A DNA stretch of 64,000 nucleotides from Lithodes maja (GCA_037953745.1 JBAKBP010003172.1:1-64000); one strand, 5' to 3'. Counted from the stretch's first letter, positions 36,304 through 48,592 are shown. The notes: generated from the sequence alone by a model not told the origin. Numbers and translations: made by a program.

Positions 36304-37818
36304 CTCAGGGTGAGGAATATTTGTACCCCCTGTTGTTTAAATCATTTGAAGATTTGTACCCCTTATTGTTTATATCATAGGGAGGCTTGGACCTTCTATT
36401 GTTTAAATCATAGGGAGGCTTGGACCTTCTATTGTTTAAATCATAGGGAGGCTTGGACCTTCTATTGTTTAAATCATAGGGAGGCTTGGACCTTCTATTG
36501 TTTAAATCATAGGGAGGCTTGGACCCTCTATTGTTTAAATCATAGGGAGGCTTGGACCCTCTATTGTTTAAATCATAGGGAGGCTTGGACCCTCTATTGT
36601 TTAAATCATAGGGAGGCTTGGACCCTCTATTGTTTAAATCATAGGGAGGCTTGGACCCTCTATTGTTTAAATCATAGGGAGGCTTGGACCCTCTATTGTT
36701 TAAATCATAGGGAGGCTTGGACCTTCTATTGCTTAAATCATAGGGAGGCTTGGACCCTCTATTGTTTAAATCATAGGGAGGCTTGGACCCTCTATTGTTT
36801 AAATCATAGGGAGGCTTGGACCTTCTATTGCTTAAATCATAGGGAGGCTTGGACCCTCAATTGTTTAAATCATAGGGAGGCTTGGACCCTCTATTGTTTA
36901 AATCATAGGGAGGCTTGGACCTTCTATTGCTTAAATCATAGGGAGGCTTGGACCCTCTATTGTTTAAATCATAGGGAGGCTTGGACCCTCTATTGTTTAA
37001 ATTATAGGGAGGCTTGGACCCTCTATTGTTTAAATCATAGGGAGGCTTGGACCCTCTATTGTTTAAATCATAGGGAGGCTTGGACCCTCTATTGTTTAAA
37101 TCATAGGGAGGCTTGGACCTTCTATTGCTTAAATCATAGGGAGGCTTGGACCCTCTATTGTTTAAATCATAGGGAGGCTTGGACCCTCTATTGTTTAAAT
37201 CATAGGGAGGCTTGGACCTTCTATTGCTTAAATCATAGGGAGGCTTGGACCCTCTATTGTTTAAATCATAGGGAGGCTTGGACCCTCTATTGTTTAAATC
37301 ATAGGGAGGCTTGGACCTTCTATTGCTTAAATCATAGGGAGGCTTGGACCCTCTATTGTTTAAATCATAGGGAGGCTTGGACCCTCTATTGTTTAAATTA
37401 TAGGGAGGCTTGGACCCTCTATTGTTTAAATCATAGGGAGGCTTGGACCCTCTATTGTTTAAATCATAGGGAGGCTTGGACCCTCTATTGTTTAAATCAT
37501 AGGGAGGCTTGGACCTTCTATTGCTTAAATCATAGGGAGGCTTGGACCCTCTATTGTTTAAATCATAGGGAGGCTTGGACCCTCTATTGTTTAAATCATA
37601 GGGAGGCTTGGACCTTCTATTGCTTAAATCATAGGGAGGCTTGGACCCTCTATTGTTTAAATCATAGGGAGGCTTGGACCCTCTATTGTTTAAATCATAG
37701 GGAGGCTTGGACCCCCTATCGTTTAAATCATAGGGAGGTTTGTACCCCCTATTGTATAAATCATAGGAAGATTTGTACCCCTTATTGTTTAAATCAGGGA
37801 GGTTTGGACCCCCTATTG

Positions 37819-38610
37819 CAGTGGTTCCCAAACTTGTTCAGCTTGTTACCCAATATACCATGCCACATTAACCGTGTTACCCCTTTCACAACATTTTGTC
37901 AATCTTAATGCCATATGTGTTTGTAAATTTCATTAATCGATTTTAGGAGTATAGTTGGTTGTTGGAAGGAACATAATAATATATATATGATTAAATTAAA
38001 ACACTAGAGATATTTTTTTTTTATTTATTGGCTAAACATTTTACATCACTATTGACAAAGTACGTCAAGAACATTATTGTCATCAGTCAGTGGGATGGGT
38101 GGAGTTGCATGTTTGAAGCTAGTTGAGGAATTACATGGCTAAGGACTGTTTTAGTTAACACTCTGATTGTCATATATACCCACTATAAATACTAACTATA
38201 CTGCACAGGGCAGTACACATACATATCTGCTTACGTCTATTGCGGCTGATGCTCACAGAGAAACTGACAGCGTGAGATAGATAGAGGCAGGCTCAGGCAC
38301 TGACACGTACTGGACACGTCATGATCAGGGTTGCTGAGTGACTGTATCCTGATTCCCTGAAGCATACATGTCAAAATACTTTTCGCTTGCCACACACCTA
38401 GATACATATTTTTTCTTTTTTAATATTGTATGGTAGTTTTTAATGTTTATTGTTATTCGGTTTAACTTTATTAATTAATTATAATATGTTTACTTTACAA
38501 CTCAGGGACCGCAATGTTTTCTTGATTTCCAGAATTCTTCACTTTATTTCTGTCACCCCCTCCATTACCCCCGAAAAAATGCTATATTACCCCTAGTTTG
38601 GGAACCAATG
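37819..38610 (+). mobile_element. hAT-type MITE (792 bp) with 8-bp target duplication
   Basis: Terminal inverted repeats CAGTGGTTCCCAAACT at the left and CATTGGTTCCCAAACT (reverse complement of the right end). Perfect 8-bp target duplication CCCTATTG at 37811-37818 and 38611-38618, which is typical of hAT. No transposase frame. Inserted within the 33-bp minisatellite. Confidence 0.9.
37905..37977 (+). repeat. SINE-tail-like segment inside the hAT MITE
   Basis: Reads TTTGTAAATTTCATTAATCG then TTAGGAGTATAGTTGGTTGT. This is the plus-strand equivalent of the tRNA-unrelated part of the SINE at 35636-36303. Either a 5'-truncated SINE in the MITE or a shared module. Confidence 0.6.
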
Positions 38611-39099
38611 CCCTATTGTTTAAATCATAGGGAGGTTTGTACCCCTTATTGTTTAAATCATAGGACGATTTATACCCCTTATTATTTAAATCAGGGAAGT
38701 TTGGACCCCCTATTGTTTAAATCATAGGGAGGTTTGTACCCCTTATTGTTTAAATCATAGAAAGATTTGTACCCCCTATTGTTAAATCAGGGAGGTTTGG
38801 ACAACATTATTATTTAAATCATAGGGAGGTTTGTACCCCCCTATTGTTTAAATCATAGGAAGATTTGTACCCCCTATTGTTTAAATCATAGGGAGGTTTG
38901 TACCCCCTATTGTTTAAATCAAAGGGTTGGTATGCCCGTAGGAAGAATCTGGATGGCAGACTACTTCATTCCGGGTAGTATTTGGGTTACTTAGCGGAAA
39001 GCATTCTTACTACCGTAGCCTATACATTGCATACATCTTTTGGTTATTACTCAGCCCCACACCTGCAATCGTAACTATAGAATATATATATAATATATA

Positions 39100-39672
<573 letters not shown>

Positions 39673-39730
39673 TCTTCACATCACCACCCACCAAGTATAT
39701 ATATATATATACTACTTAATTGCATAATAA

Positions 39731-41575
39731 TGTTACGACCTGGGCTACGAATAAAACAAGGGCACTTAATGATCGGACTAGTAATAGGGCACTATGCAAC
39801 AACGGTACGCTAGATCCAAACCCTCAAACATATATGCCGGCGAACAAAACACCTATACCCTCCAGAGTTAATCTGCGATAACGGGGTATCCTTAACTGGG
39901 CATAAATGTACTCTACTTCAGGCTAACCCACACTGGTATAGCCTGATAACAAACAAGATGCAAGTTACGTTAAAATGCATACAAAAGAATCTATGGAAAG
40001 ATCAATTAAATCACTGCAAGATTTAATACAATAAAAAGATGCTTCAATACAGTTACTTTAAACAACAATAAACTCTTCACTCCTATCTGAAAGAAAGTGA
40101 AGTATAGTCCTACAGCATAGACCTGGAAACTTCTGAAGAATATCTGATGCTCATAAGATGCTCGTATCTTAAACTATATAAAGGCAGGAGGCAGGACACC
40201 ACACGTATAAAGCGAATACACTAAAAGATAGGACATATAATGTTAACTGACACGAGAATACTATAAATGCGCAACGGTAGTAATGCTCGACACTAAAAGA
40301 AGTACTTCCTCATCAACGAAACAGCCTACTATGGTTGTGCGGCTCAGCAACAACCTAGACTAATAAATGCTGTGAATAATAATGCGCGCATATCAAAGAG
40401 CTTATATCTGTACATCTCATGTTCATCCACTAAATTGTAAAATGTGTATTTTCAGCTCATGAGGCTGCCATTCTTTAATAAACCGTTTATTATTATTATT
40501 ATTATTATTATATTAAATACTAATAAGTGTCTACTCAATTAATAATGTCTAGCTGGGATACTCTAGGTAAGGAACTGGGGTTGAGCAAGACAGGCTCATA
40601 GCCTAGCGATGTCCTTAAGACTGCATCCTTTAAGTTACGTTAATTGACTAGGGTGCTTTCTTGATAGATCCAGATCACAAGTATCTGGTTCTATCCTGGC
40701 GACCCTCCAAAGACAAGCAAAGAGACAGCAAAGTGAGGAACTGGTACAGGCCAAAACCCTCAGTCAACGCAAAGCTGCACTCACAAAAGGACGCAACCGA
40801 AAAGACAACACAGGCTACCACAGGACCGGTCGAAGTCGTGTAGGTATGAGCAAACCGTACACACATCAATGACAACGACTACAGTTACCTTATCCCAGTC
40901 TAGCATTAAATAAAAGAGCAGAGACACTAAATCAATAATGGAGACACACAGAGTTCATAACCTACACTAACTAAGAACCCTCAAACCTATTCTAAGTACA
41001 TGTAAATATCTCAGAGGACGGCGCATGCAATACAATGGGCCGGTTATGGAAACCGTATGCAGAACCCAAGGGGATAAGTAATTGAATAAAGGTGAGAAGT
41101 AATGGAAAAGAAGAAGTTCAGAGAGAGAAACCGTTCTAAAGGTGGTGATCGGGGGAGAGTAAGCAAAGGGATGTTAGATGCATGCACGCCTAGCCTGTCC
41201 TGAGGAGGACAGCTCCTGTGGACCCTCGTGTAGGAGGTTAGTTACACAGGAGCCCGCAAAGGCGCGCTGGTCGGCCAATCACGAGCCGATACGTCACAAG
41301 ACAGCAGGTGTCACGTGACACAGCAAGACGCTCACTACCATCTCGCTTCAAAAAGTCTCTCTCTTCCCACGCTGGTACTATCATCACTACTATTGATATA
41401 AAATACAACCCGTTGTCACAGACGAAAACAAAGACCACTACTGGACTGTCTGTGACAATACGAGTGCCAGGAAAGAAAGAACAACATTCTCTGATAACTG
41501 TAGCCCATTTCAATGTCCCTGGCGAGCGCTAGTGGCTAACGAGAGGCGATTCTGCCAACGCTGATAGACGTCACA
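39731..41575 (-). repeat. Solo LTR of a Gmr1-like Ty3/gypsy element (1845 bp)
   Basis: Read on the minus strand it starts TGTGACGTC and ends GTCGTAACA, the same terminal pattern as the complete element at 51377-60619. Flanked by a perfect 4-bp duplication ATAA at 39727-39730 and 41576-41579, so no internal region was lost asymmetrically: a solo LTR from LTR-LTR recombination. Clearly homologous to the LTR at 61922-63756 (shared blocks GTCTAGCTGGG, AGCCTAGCGA, TATCTGGTT). Includes an ATT-repeat-rich patch near 40480-40515. Confidence 0.75.
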
Positions 41576-41579
41576 ATAA

Positions 41580-42485
41580 AGATAGGTTCTTAGTGTGTAT
41601 CTAGTTCATCTTTTAATAGTTGTTTGGTTTACAATCAAAGCATTATTGTAGGAACATTGAGCTAACACATTAACGATGGAACCACGCCGCATGATTTTAT
41701 AATGTATTGTACTGCTTGTTATATGTAACGCACACATGTGAAAAGAGTTGAAAACAATATAGATATATGAATAATATAGAGATACAGTCAAACACCCACC
41801 CCAAGGCAAAATAGAGAGGCGGATGGACCTCATCAGGCCACAGCCACCCGCCATAATCGGTTTTCTGCTATAACTGTGGCAAACCGGCTATCTCTATAAT
41901 ACCTGGTGTAGAGTGTTAACCACTAAAAGAAAAAGTAGTATAGTACTAATGAAATAGTCAAAATCAGGGGGTTGATAAATTCGGGAAGTCAATTTTGTAG
42001 TCAGAAGTAGAGTAGACAAAATCAGTTAGTTTAAATTGGGGAAGTCATTTTTTGTTGTCGAATATCAAAGAAAAAATCCATTAACTATGTCAAAAAGTAC
42101 TGAAACATATTTAGCATGAGATAAAGTGAGGTTGAGCTCTGGGAGGCAGGGGACGCTCAACCCCCACTCTGACAGGATCAGCCCATCTCCTTGGCGCATA
42201 CAGTACACGCACATTGTTATACGCACACGCACACATACCAAAAAACACACTAAAACGTAGCACACAAATATATTTCTGAGATGACAAGGCTGGAAAATGT
42301 AATACTGAAGCAGTCCACAAACCCTTTTCCATCAACCGAAGGACCGACAACTTCCACATATAGAATTACGTCCATAAGAGACCGGAAGCGAGACCGGAAA
42401 CAGTCTCTCCTGGACAGCAGCAACAACATACCTCAGTAACCTGTATCACAGCTCCAGGGAAAACGCGCGGCTACCGATACGCTTA
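41580..42485. other. No gene seen
   Basis: Short ORFs with no motif; no repeat identified. Confidence 0.4.
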
Positions 42486-42488
42486 AGA

Positions 42489-42606
42489 TACGTATGATAG
42501 ACATCCGTCACAGATTGTTGGTATTTACCCTCAGGCGCCATGTGAGCAATGGCCGCCTACACCTGTCCCAGATTTAGACTACGAGGAAGAAGACTTTATG
42601 CAAATG
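42489..42606 (+). pseudogene. ORF tail related to 23208-23621
   Basis: Open from a TAA upstream to TGA at 42604-42606. Encodes a Pro-rich stretch and the acidic end PDLDYEEEDFMQM, matching the end at about 23555-23580 (PDLEYDEHSFMQ). Probably the end of the same kind of element ORF; family not recognised. Confidence 0.4.
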
Positions 42607-42899
42607 TGACATCAACCTCCTTCATTCCTCTCCAGTTACCCTGGCGGTTCCACTCATCACTACCACCGCTAGGCGAGACAAGTTTACAATCCAGCTAGAC
42701 AAGAGGACAAACAGAAAGCTCCATACAAGCCTCTAAATGGAGAGAGGCCTCCAATACTGTAAATAATTTATCCTGTGTACACCTAAGCTTTAGGCTATTT
42801 GCTTTTATTATTAATAAATAAAACATACCATTCCCCACATAACCATGTATGCATTGTATTTTTAAGGCTTTAGACAACCACACAATAAATCAGAAACTA

Positions 42900-43100
42900 T
42901 ATTTCCCATGCCTCTCATGTTCCGGAAATACCCGACGTATCACTCTCCGTATAATCAAACACTGCCTGGCCAAAAACATGGTAAAGTTAGGCAAGTCGAG
43001 GCACTGTGTCCCATGGATAACCTGTGGGGGAGTATACGTGAACAACTTGGCCAGATAGCACCATCTGTAGAGGCTAGCCAAAATCCTCTTAGATCGTGCC
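42900..43100 (+). pseudogene. Possible Tc1/mariner transposase relic
   Basis: In two frames: an IKHCLAKNMVKLG block (42951-42990) and then DNLWGSIREQL (43018-43050), which recalls the ENLWG signature near the last catalytic residue of Tc1-like transposases. Very short and frame-shifted. Could be coincidence. Confidence 0.3.
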
Positions 43101-43108
43101 ATTTAAGC

Positions 43109-44482
43109 TGTGACAGTGTCTGGACGAGAGAGTGTGTGTAGGCTGTACCGGAAGTGACCTACGCTAGTACTACCTGTGCGAGGGTACTCCCGGCCACCCC
43201 CCTTGGCAAACAGGCCAAGATTGACCACGCACTCAGTTGCCCTCACGTGTGTCAGATCTCTACAAGGCTACTCTCTACTATACTCCGACTCAAATTAAGT
43301 GCTTCTTGTTTACTTATTGTGCTTCGTGATTATTGCAAAGGTTATATAGGATATGTTATGTGTTCAAGTTAACGTAAATACCAGAGATCTTTTATTCTCA
43401 CCCTAGTCCCTTTGTTACTCGTGTCGAGAGTACATACAAACGCTATTCTGGGATTGATTTAATTATATATACTGTGTGATATTTATTTATATATTGCCAC
43501 TAAGGTTTATATATATATATATTTATTCGGCCATATTACCTGCACACTACACGTACATATTTTGAACACCCCTGCCAGATCTGATAATAAGTTAATAGGA
43601 CTATCAGGGTACGTAAGTTGTGTATAAATGTTCACAGATAATGTTTTATTGTCTTTGTCCCAGTTTTGGTTTGTTTATTTTGCAAGTTTTACATTTTCAT
43701 CTATCGTATCTCTTAGTTAGACTCATTTTATTTATGTTTCCTGGCTTCACAACCAGTTTAAACATTTAATTCAAATTCATAGTAATTCTATTTCTGCCCA
43801 CATCGCGTTAATATTCAATGTCGAGGGCTCAGTCTTTCACACGGGACTAAAATGTATTTACTCAGTTCCCTGAAATATTATTACCAAATCTAACTGTATA
43901 CATTAGTAGAGAATTAAACCCTCTCTCTTTATTAATAACTCTGTCGTTATTTACCTTCCAGCTGATATTCTTATTTTATATATTCTACTTCACTGAGACG
44001 GTGTGACCTCAGTATTATTGACCCTACCTCGAGTCACGTTATACCTCGCGTTAACCTTGACCTCAGGATATCAGCTATTATTTGAGACTAACCGCTCTGT
44101 TAGCATTTCTGCTATACTTATATATTCATCATATGTTTATTCAATTATGATTTATTAATTATTATGGTGAATTGATTTATTTACCATCCATGCTTTAAGA
44201 ACATTGTTATTCATTCTTGAAGTTAGGTTCGAGAGTATTTATGTATAAATACGACTCAACCATTTACCAATTATTAGCTATGCCAGTGCCCTGGTATAAA
44301 GTGAAATAAAAACTTGTGAAACCCAACCGTGTATTCTGTATCATTGGTATAGATTGAGGAGATTTATAATTGTATATTTGGAGTCAGCTGTGTTCCTGCT
44401 GAGTGTTATAGTTCTAAAAACTTTCCTAGGGTGGAAAGATAGAACTGACTTAATCGAGCAAGAATTATTGCCCGGCATAACA
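43109..44482 (+). repeat. Possible LTR related to 24030-26149
   Basis: Ends CCCGGCATAACA, matching the end at 26149, and lies downstream of a related ORF tail. A start at TGTGACAGTG (43109) is chosen by its TG end; no polypurine tract or target duplication supports it. AATAAAAAC near 44308 could serve polyadenylation. Confidence 0.3.
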
Positions 44483-44489
44483 ATTTCAA

Positions 44490-45134
44490 CATTGAAGTAA
44501 TTAATTAAGGAACTTTATTTTTTAGAATACTATTAACAATACACATGCCACGTGAAAATGCGTGAAATGCGACTGAAGCCAAAATTAGGTTCTAAAAAAA
44601 AAATCTTCAATTATCACATCCAGAAAACATTCTGCAGTCAGAAAGGAAGTGAGATCAAGCCGTGTCGGGAGTTATACTCCCATTTATAAATGAGAGATGT
44701 GTCCCATTAAATTATATATATTTTTATTTTACACTGTGTTTGTTAGATCCATACAAACCACAATATTGAAACAACATAACAATGTGGTTGATCCATAATG
44801 ACAAGTAGGTGCATGTGGTGAATGGGAAACACTGGAAACATAAGGAACTTCATAATTGTTTTCTTCATTCCCTGAAGCTGTACCTTAGAGTGATAAGTAA
44901 AGTTTCTTCACATTTCCTTTACATACAATTGCCAAGCTATATAGCACACCCATCACAGACTCCAAATGACAATGATACTGATATGAGCGACAAGGCCAAG
45001 CACAGCCTAAACTCCTCCCAAACTGTATTTACCTTACCTTCCATGCAATTCACAAACCCCACCTATTATCTTATGTCTATCATGTGTAATTAGCCGAATG
45101 AGACGTTCTAATAAATGCATGTTTTTGTATTTAG
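44490..45134. other. Intronic sequence, no other feature
   Basis: Lies upstream of the receptor exon at 45135 and would be intron. It includes a small ORF (44809-45093) with no motif. Confidence 0.45.
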
Positions 45135-45279
45135 GCCTTTGAGGAGCTTGAGGACCTGTTAGCGTTCAACAACATCTGTATAGCGGTGAAGGAGAAGCTG
45201 GTGAAGGACTCTGGAGTGGCGGAGGAAGTGGCGTACGATCATATTGTACAAAGATTACTGCAGAAACATAGAGCCAGAG
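45135..45279 (+). CDS. Metabotropic glutamate receptor-like exon (ligand-binding domain)
   Basis: Exon of 145 bases with acceptor TTTTTGTATTTAG before 45135 and donor AGAG/GTCAGT after 45279; it enters in phase 0 and leaves in phase 1. Encodes AFEELEDLL, then NNICIAVKEKL, then a helix ending HIVQRLLQKHRAR. This matches the lobe-2 segment of class C receptors after the YGE(K/S)GI(E) motif, where the family reads F-x-x-(L/I)...(I/L)CIA...K. Class C mGluRs are membrane G-protein-coupled receptors binding glutamate in an extracellular Venus-flytrap domain. The reading continues without a break into the exon at 48464. Earlier exons are not in the window or not recognisable. Confidence 0.82.
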
Positions 45280-45664
45280 GTCAGTTGTCTGTACATTCTT
45301 GCCGGCAGAAAAAAAAGTGAGTCTTCTTAATAGTTGTATAAATAGAGCAAAACCTTAATATCAGTCTCCCGCAGACATGTATAAGACAAAACTTCAGCGG
45401 GCATTAACCCACTGAACAAAAACTCGCCACTCAACCATGTGCGATAGAGGGCGAAAATTGTAATTTAGTTAGAAACGGAGACTATTCTTAGTTGTTGTTA
45501 CGTTTACACTTATACGCATTAAGAAGTAAGATAGTATCGGCCTTAATGTTTACTTCGTATAATATACAGGAAAATAATGTATTAGCAAAATATAGTACAT
45601 AACAATTTAGCCTAACTTAGACTAAACCTGAATGAACCTAACCTAATGTAAATAACCTGCCTAA

Positions 45665-46560
45665 AGGGGAGATGGGCAGTTGTTCTGGTCCCCCTTCTCT
45701 CCCATGCTTAGTACCATTAAAGGGGAGATGGGCAGTTGTTCTGGTCCCCCTTCTCTCTCATGCTTAGTACCATTAAAGGGGAGATGGGCAGTTGTTCTGG
45801 TCCCCCTTCTCTCCCATGCTTAGTACCATTAAAGGGGAGATGGGCAGTTGTTCTGGTCCCCCTTCTCTCCCATGCTTAGTACCATTAAAGGGGAGATGGG
45901 CAGTTGTTCTGGTCCCCCTTCTCTCCCATGCTTAGTACCATTAAAGGGGAGATGGGCAGTTGTTCTGGTCCCCCTTCTCTCCCATGCTTAGTACCATTAA
46001 AGGGGAGATGGGCAGTTGTTCTGGTCCCCCTTCTCTCCCATGCTTAGTACCATTAAAAGGGAGATGGGCAGTTGTTCTGGTCCCCCTTCTCTCTCATGCT
46101 TAGTACCATTAAAGGGGAGATGGGCAGTTGTTCTGGTCCCCCTTCTCTCCCATGCTTAGTACCATTAAAGGGGAGATGGGCAGTTGTTCTGGTCCCCCTT
46201 CTCTCTCATGCTTAGTACCATTAAAGGGGAGATGGGCAGTTGTTCTGGTCCCCCTTCTCTCTCATGCTTAGTACCATTAAAGGGGAGATGGGCAGTTGTT
46301 CTGGTCCCCCTTCTCTCTCATGCTTAGTACCATTAAAGGGGAGATGGGCAGTTGTTCTGGTCCCCCTTCTCTCCCATGCTTAGTACCATTAAAGGGGAGA
46401 TGGGCAGTTGTTCTGGTCCCCCTTCTCTCTCATGCTTAGTACCATTAAAGGGGAGATGGGCAGTTGTTCTGGTCCCCCTTCTCTCTCATGCTTAGTACCA
46501 TTAAAGGGGAGATGGGCAGTTGTTCTGGTCCCCCTTCTCTCTCATGCTTAGTACCATTAG
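45665..46560 (-). repeat. 56-bp satellite, exactly 16 units, derived from a MITE end
   Basis: Units start AGGGGAGATGGGCAGTTG and end GTACCATTAA; period exactly 56, from 45665 to 46560. Unit variants differ mostly at CTCCCATG/CTCTCATG. The last unit ends CATTAG and runs directly into the rest of MITE family A (46561-46833). The unit is the terminal 56 bases of that MITE (including its terminal inverted repeat). TTAA occurs at nearly every unit junction. Confidence 0.93.
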
Positions 46561-46833
46561 TATTCAAATGTTAAGATGTTTTCCCTATTACTTTTACGAT
46601 TTTAAGACCTTTCGCCCCATTTCTTTGTTGATGGTAAGACCTTTCGTGCTATTTACGTGTCGATATTTGTTCCTGGTGAACGATAGTGAGCCTGGTATTT
46701 TGCAATTAGTCTAGAATGGGGATCTAATGGATTTTTTTTGTTTTAAGTTTGATGGAGGTCTAGGGAGGAAACTTAAAAACAAACAAATAATAGAAAGATG
46801 TACAAATAAGGAAATATATACGCCCATCCCCCC
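46561..46833 (-). mobile_element. TTAA MITE family A, remainder adjoining the satellite
   Basis: Reverse complement starts GGGGGGATGGGCG after TTAA (46834-46837) and aligns block by block with 19742-20102 (CCTCCCTAGACCTCCA, GGTCTTA repeats). The other end is the satellite array; beyond it CTAA at 45661-45664 is a degenerate TTAA. Confidence 0.85.
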
Positions 46834-47848
46834 TTAATCAAATATATTAAGCCTCAAAGGTAATTAACTTAAAATAATAAAAATTCAGGTATTAAATTAA
46901 TGTTATTCAGTTTTAGTCTGATGAGGTTTTCTCGTGAATTTCAATCAATGCCATTAGCAGGCGTAAGCAGTCGGAGGGCAGAATTAAAGTTACTTTAGAT
47001 TTATTGTCATACGAGCATAATTTTAGTGTTAATGATTCACCTCAAGAGCCGCAATGTGTGAAATTATTATGTAATTAATAGTGTAGATATATATATATAA
47101 TAATTAGCGATTTCATCAAAAGCATTGAGCTAGGGATGAATGTTGTTAACGTACAGTCGCCTGCTCAACTAATTGGTACACTATTATATAAACATTGAGT
47201 AGCTGGAGACGGTGAACAAGAAATGAGATAGAAACACTAACACGGACATAAGCATGCCTAAAGGGAATGGTACAAATATTTTCTTCAGCGTGTCAGAATG
47301 GTTAATATTTTTGGTACCACTTTAGCTGCAAACGATGATTTACATGAAAGCCATAGTTCCTTTGAGTAGATTAACCCCCACACCTTTATTTGTTGCATTT
47401 AACTTATATGTTTTTATGTCACTCAGAAGAACGATCGGATGGAACTTTGATTTTGAATAGGGAGACAGTATTTTATAAAGTATGTTATATCGGAAGTTTT
47501 GATCACGAGTACATAGTTCCCAAAACACGAAGCTGGTACACGTGGTGACAGAATTGAATGGTTATTGAATCGTTTGAATATGAATACGAGTTTACCCTTG
47601 TAATAATGTATAATATTTTAAAGAAAAGTAGGGCTATTCACTCACATAAATACAATGTATATAATTAACCTGATAATTATGTTGTTCAATTATAGCCATC
47701 ATCCTTTCCTGTAAACTGTATTTCATTATTTTTACTTTTGGCTTTTCAAGTTCAATTTTGCATTAATCTCTATAAAGCTACTATTAGTTAAATTATTATT
47801 TAAATTATATATTATTTTATCACCCACTCGGTCACTGGATAAAATGTA

Positions 47849-47953
47849 CATAACAGTGCCTGATATGTCCATAACAGTGCCTGATATGTCCATAACAGTG
47901 CCTGATATGTCCATAACAGTGCCTGATATGTCCATTACAGTGCCTGATATGTA
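47849..47953. repeat. 21-bp tandem repeat, about 5 units
   Basis: Unit CATAACAGTGCCTGATATGTC. In frame on the minus strand (ISGTVMD repeats) but intronic, so not considered coding. Confidence 0.9.
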
Positions 47954-48463
47954 ATACTGGGTGTCTGAACATATGTGTGCCAAGTTTTAGGATATTATTA
48001 TGGATGATTATAAGTTAAAACAAAAAATATATCAACGGTTAGAATATATATAATAGTTCTTATTTAGTGCTTTCCCCCGCGAACCTAGTAATGTACTCTT
48101 CCATGTAAAGCAGTTTCCACCAGGTCAAATGTGAGCTAGAATGTCTCAAATAATTTTGCAACTTACTAGATAATAACATCTTCATTATTAAAATATGGTA
48201 AGTAAACACATTTAGACATAGGTGTGGTAGGCTCTTTAACAGCTGGATAGGTCTTATGGGAAAATACCATTTTCAACAGGTAATATTTTTGCAACGGTTG
48301 AGACTTGGAATGTTATTATGGACAATATAAGCCTTAGTACTTCAGCCTATACCCTAGTCTTGAAGTCTGCCACTCCTATTTTGGGACACTGTGTATATAA
48401 ACCTTTACTTGTTATGTATTAAATAAGGCCTATTTACTAATAACAATGTGTGTACGTCTTTAG

Positions 48464-48592
48464 GAGTGATCATCTTTGGATCAGACCAAGAGGTGGCTGG
48501 CGTGATGCGGGCCGTGCGACGGAACAACGCTACCGGCAGCTTCACTTGGATTGGTTCGGATGGTTGGTCAGCCCGCTCTCTGGTGTCTTCAG
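48464..48592 (+). CDS. Metabotropic glutamate receptor-like exon (ligand-binding domain, next exon)
   Basis: Exon of 129 bases; acceptor TACGTCTTTAG, donor TTCAG/GTGGGT; enters and leaves in phase 1. Encodes GVIIFGSDQEVAGVMRAVRR, then NNATGSFTWIGSDGWSAR and SLVSSG. The GSDGW motif is a class C receptor hallmark. By family knowledge (mGluR1 numbering) its Asp corresponds to D318, which contacts the amino group of glutamate, and the Arg five residues on to R323. Both are conserved here, so glutamate binding is plausible. NAT is a possible N-glycosylation site. The IFGSDQEV part is closer to group III-type receptors than to mGluR1/5. Later exons (hinge, cysteine-rich and seven-helix domains) are not seen downstream and probably lie beyond the window. 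Confidence 0.85.

Larger units (their letters stand above)
36313..38927. repeat. 33-bp minisatellite, interrupted by a hAT MITE
   Basis: Core unit is GGGAGGCTTGGACCCTCTAT plus TGTTTAAATCATA, 33 bases. About 45 units run from 36313 to 37818 and about 9 degenerate units from 38611 to 38927. As 33 is a multiple of 3, both strands stay open for hundreds of codons (11-residue repeats: HREAWTLYCLN on plus, NNRGSKPPYDL on minus). CTTCTATTG and CCTCTATTG variants alternate mainly with a three-unit (99-base) rhythm. The rare AAATTATA variant occurs twice exactly 396 bases (12 units) apart, showing a recent block duplication. I regard it as noncoding. Confidence 0.92.
45280..48463 (+). other. Receptor intron (3184 bp)
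   Basis: GT at 45280-45281, AG at 48462-48463. Holds the 56-bp satellite and MITE remnant (45665-46833), a 21-bp tandem (47849-47953) and otherwise unremarkable AT-rich DNA. Confidence 0.8.

Noticed and set aside
36310..37908. 532-codon frame (11-residue repeats) as a protein gene
   Set aside because: It follows from a 33-bp minisatellite; the opposite strand is equally open, and units vary without codon-position bias that I can see.
44809..45093. Upstream receptor exon
   Set aside because: Translation has no class C receptor motif and lies in the likely intron.
45665..46560. CRISPR-like array of 56-bp repeats
   Set aside because: No spacers between units, eukaryotic context, and the unit is a transposon end.
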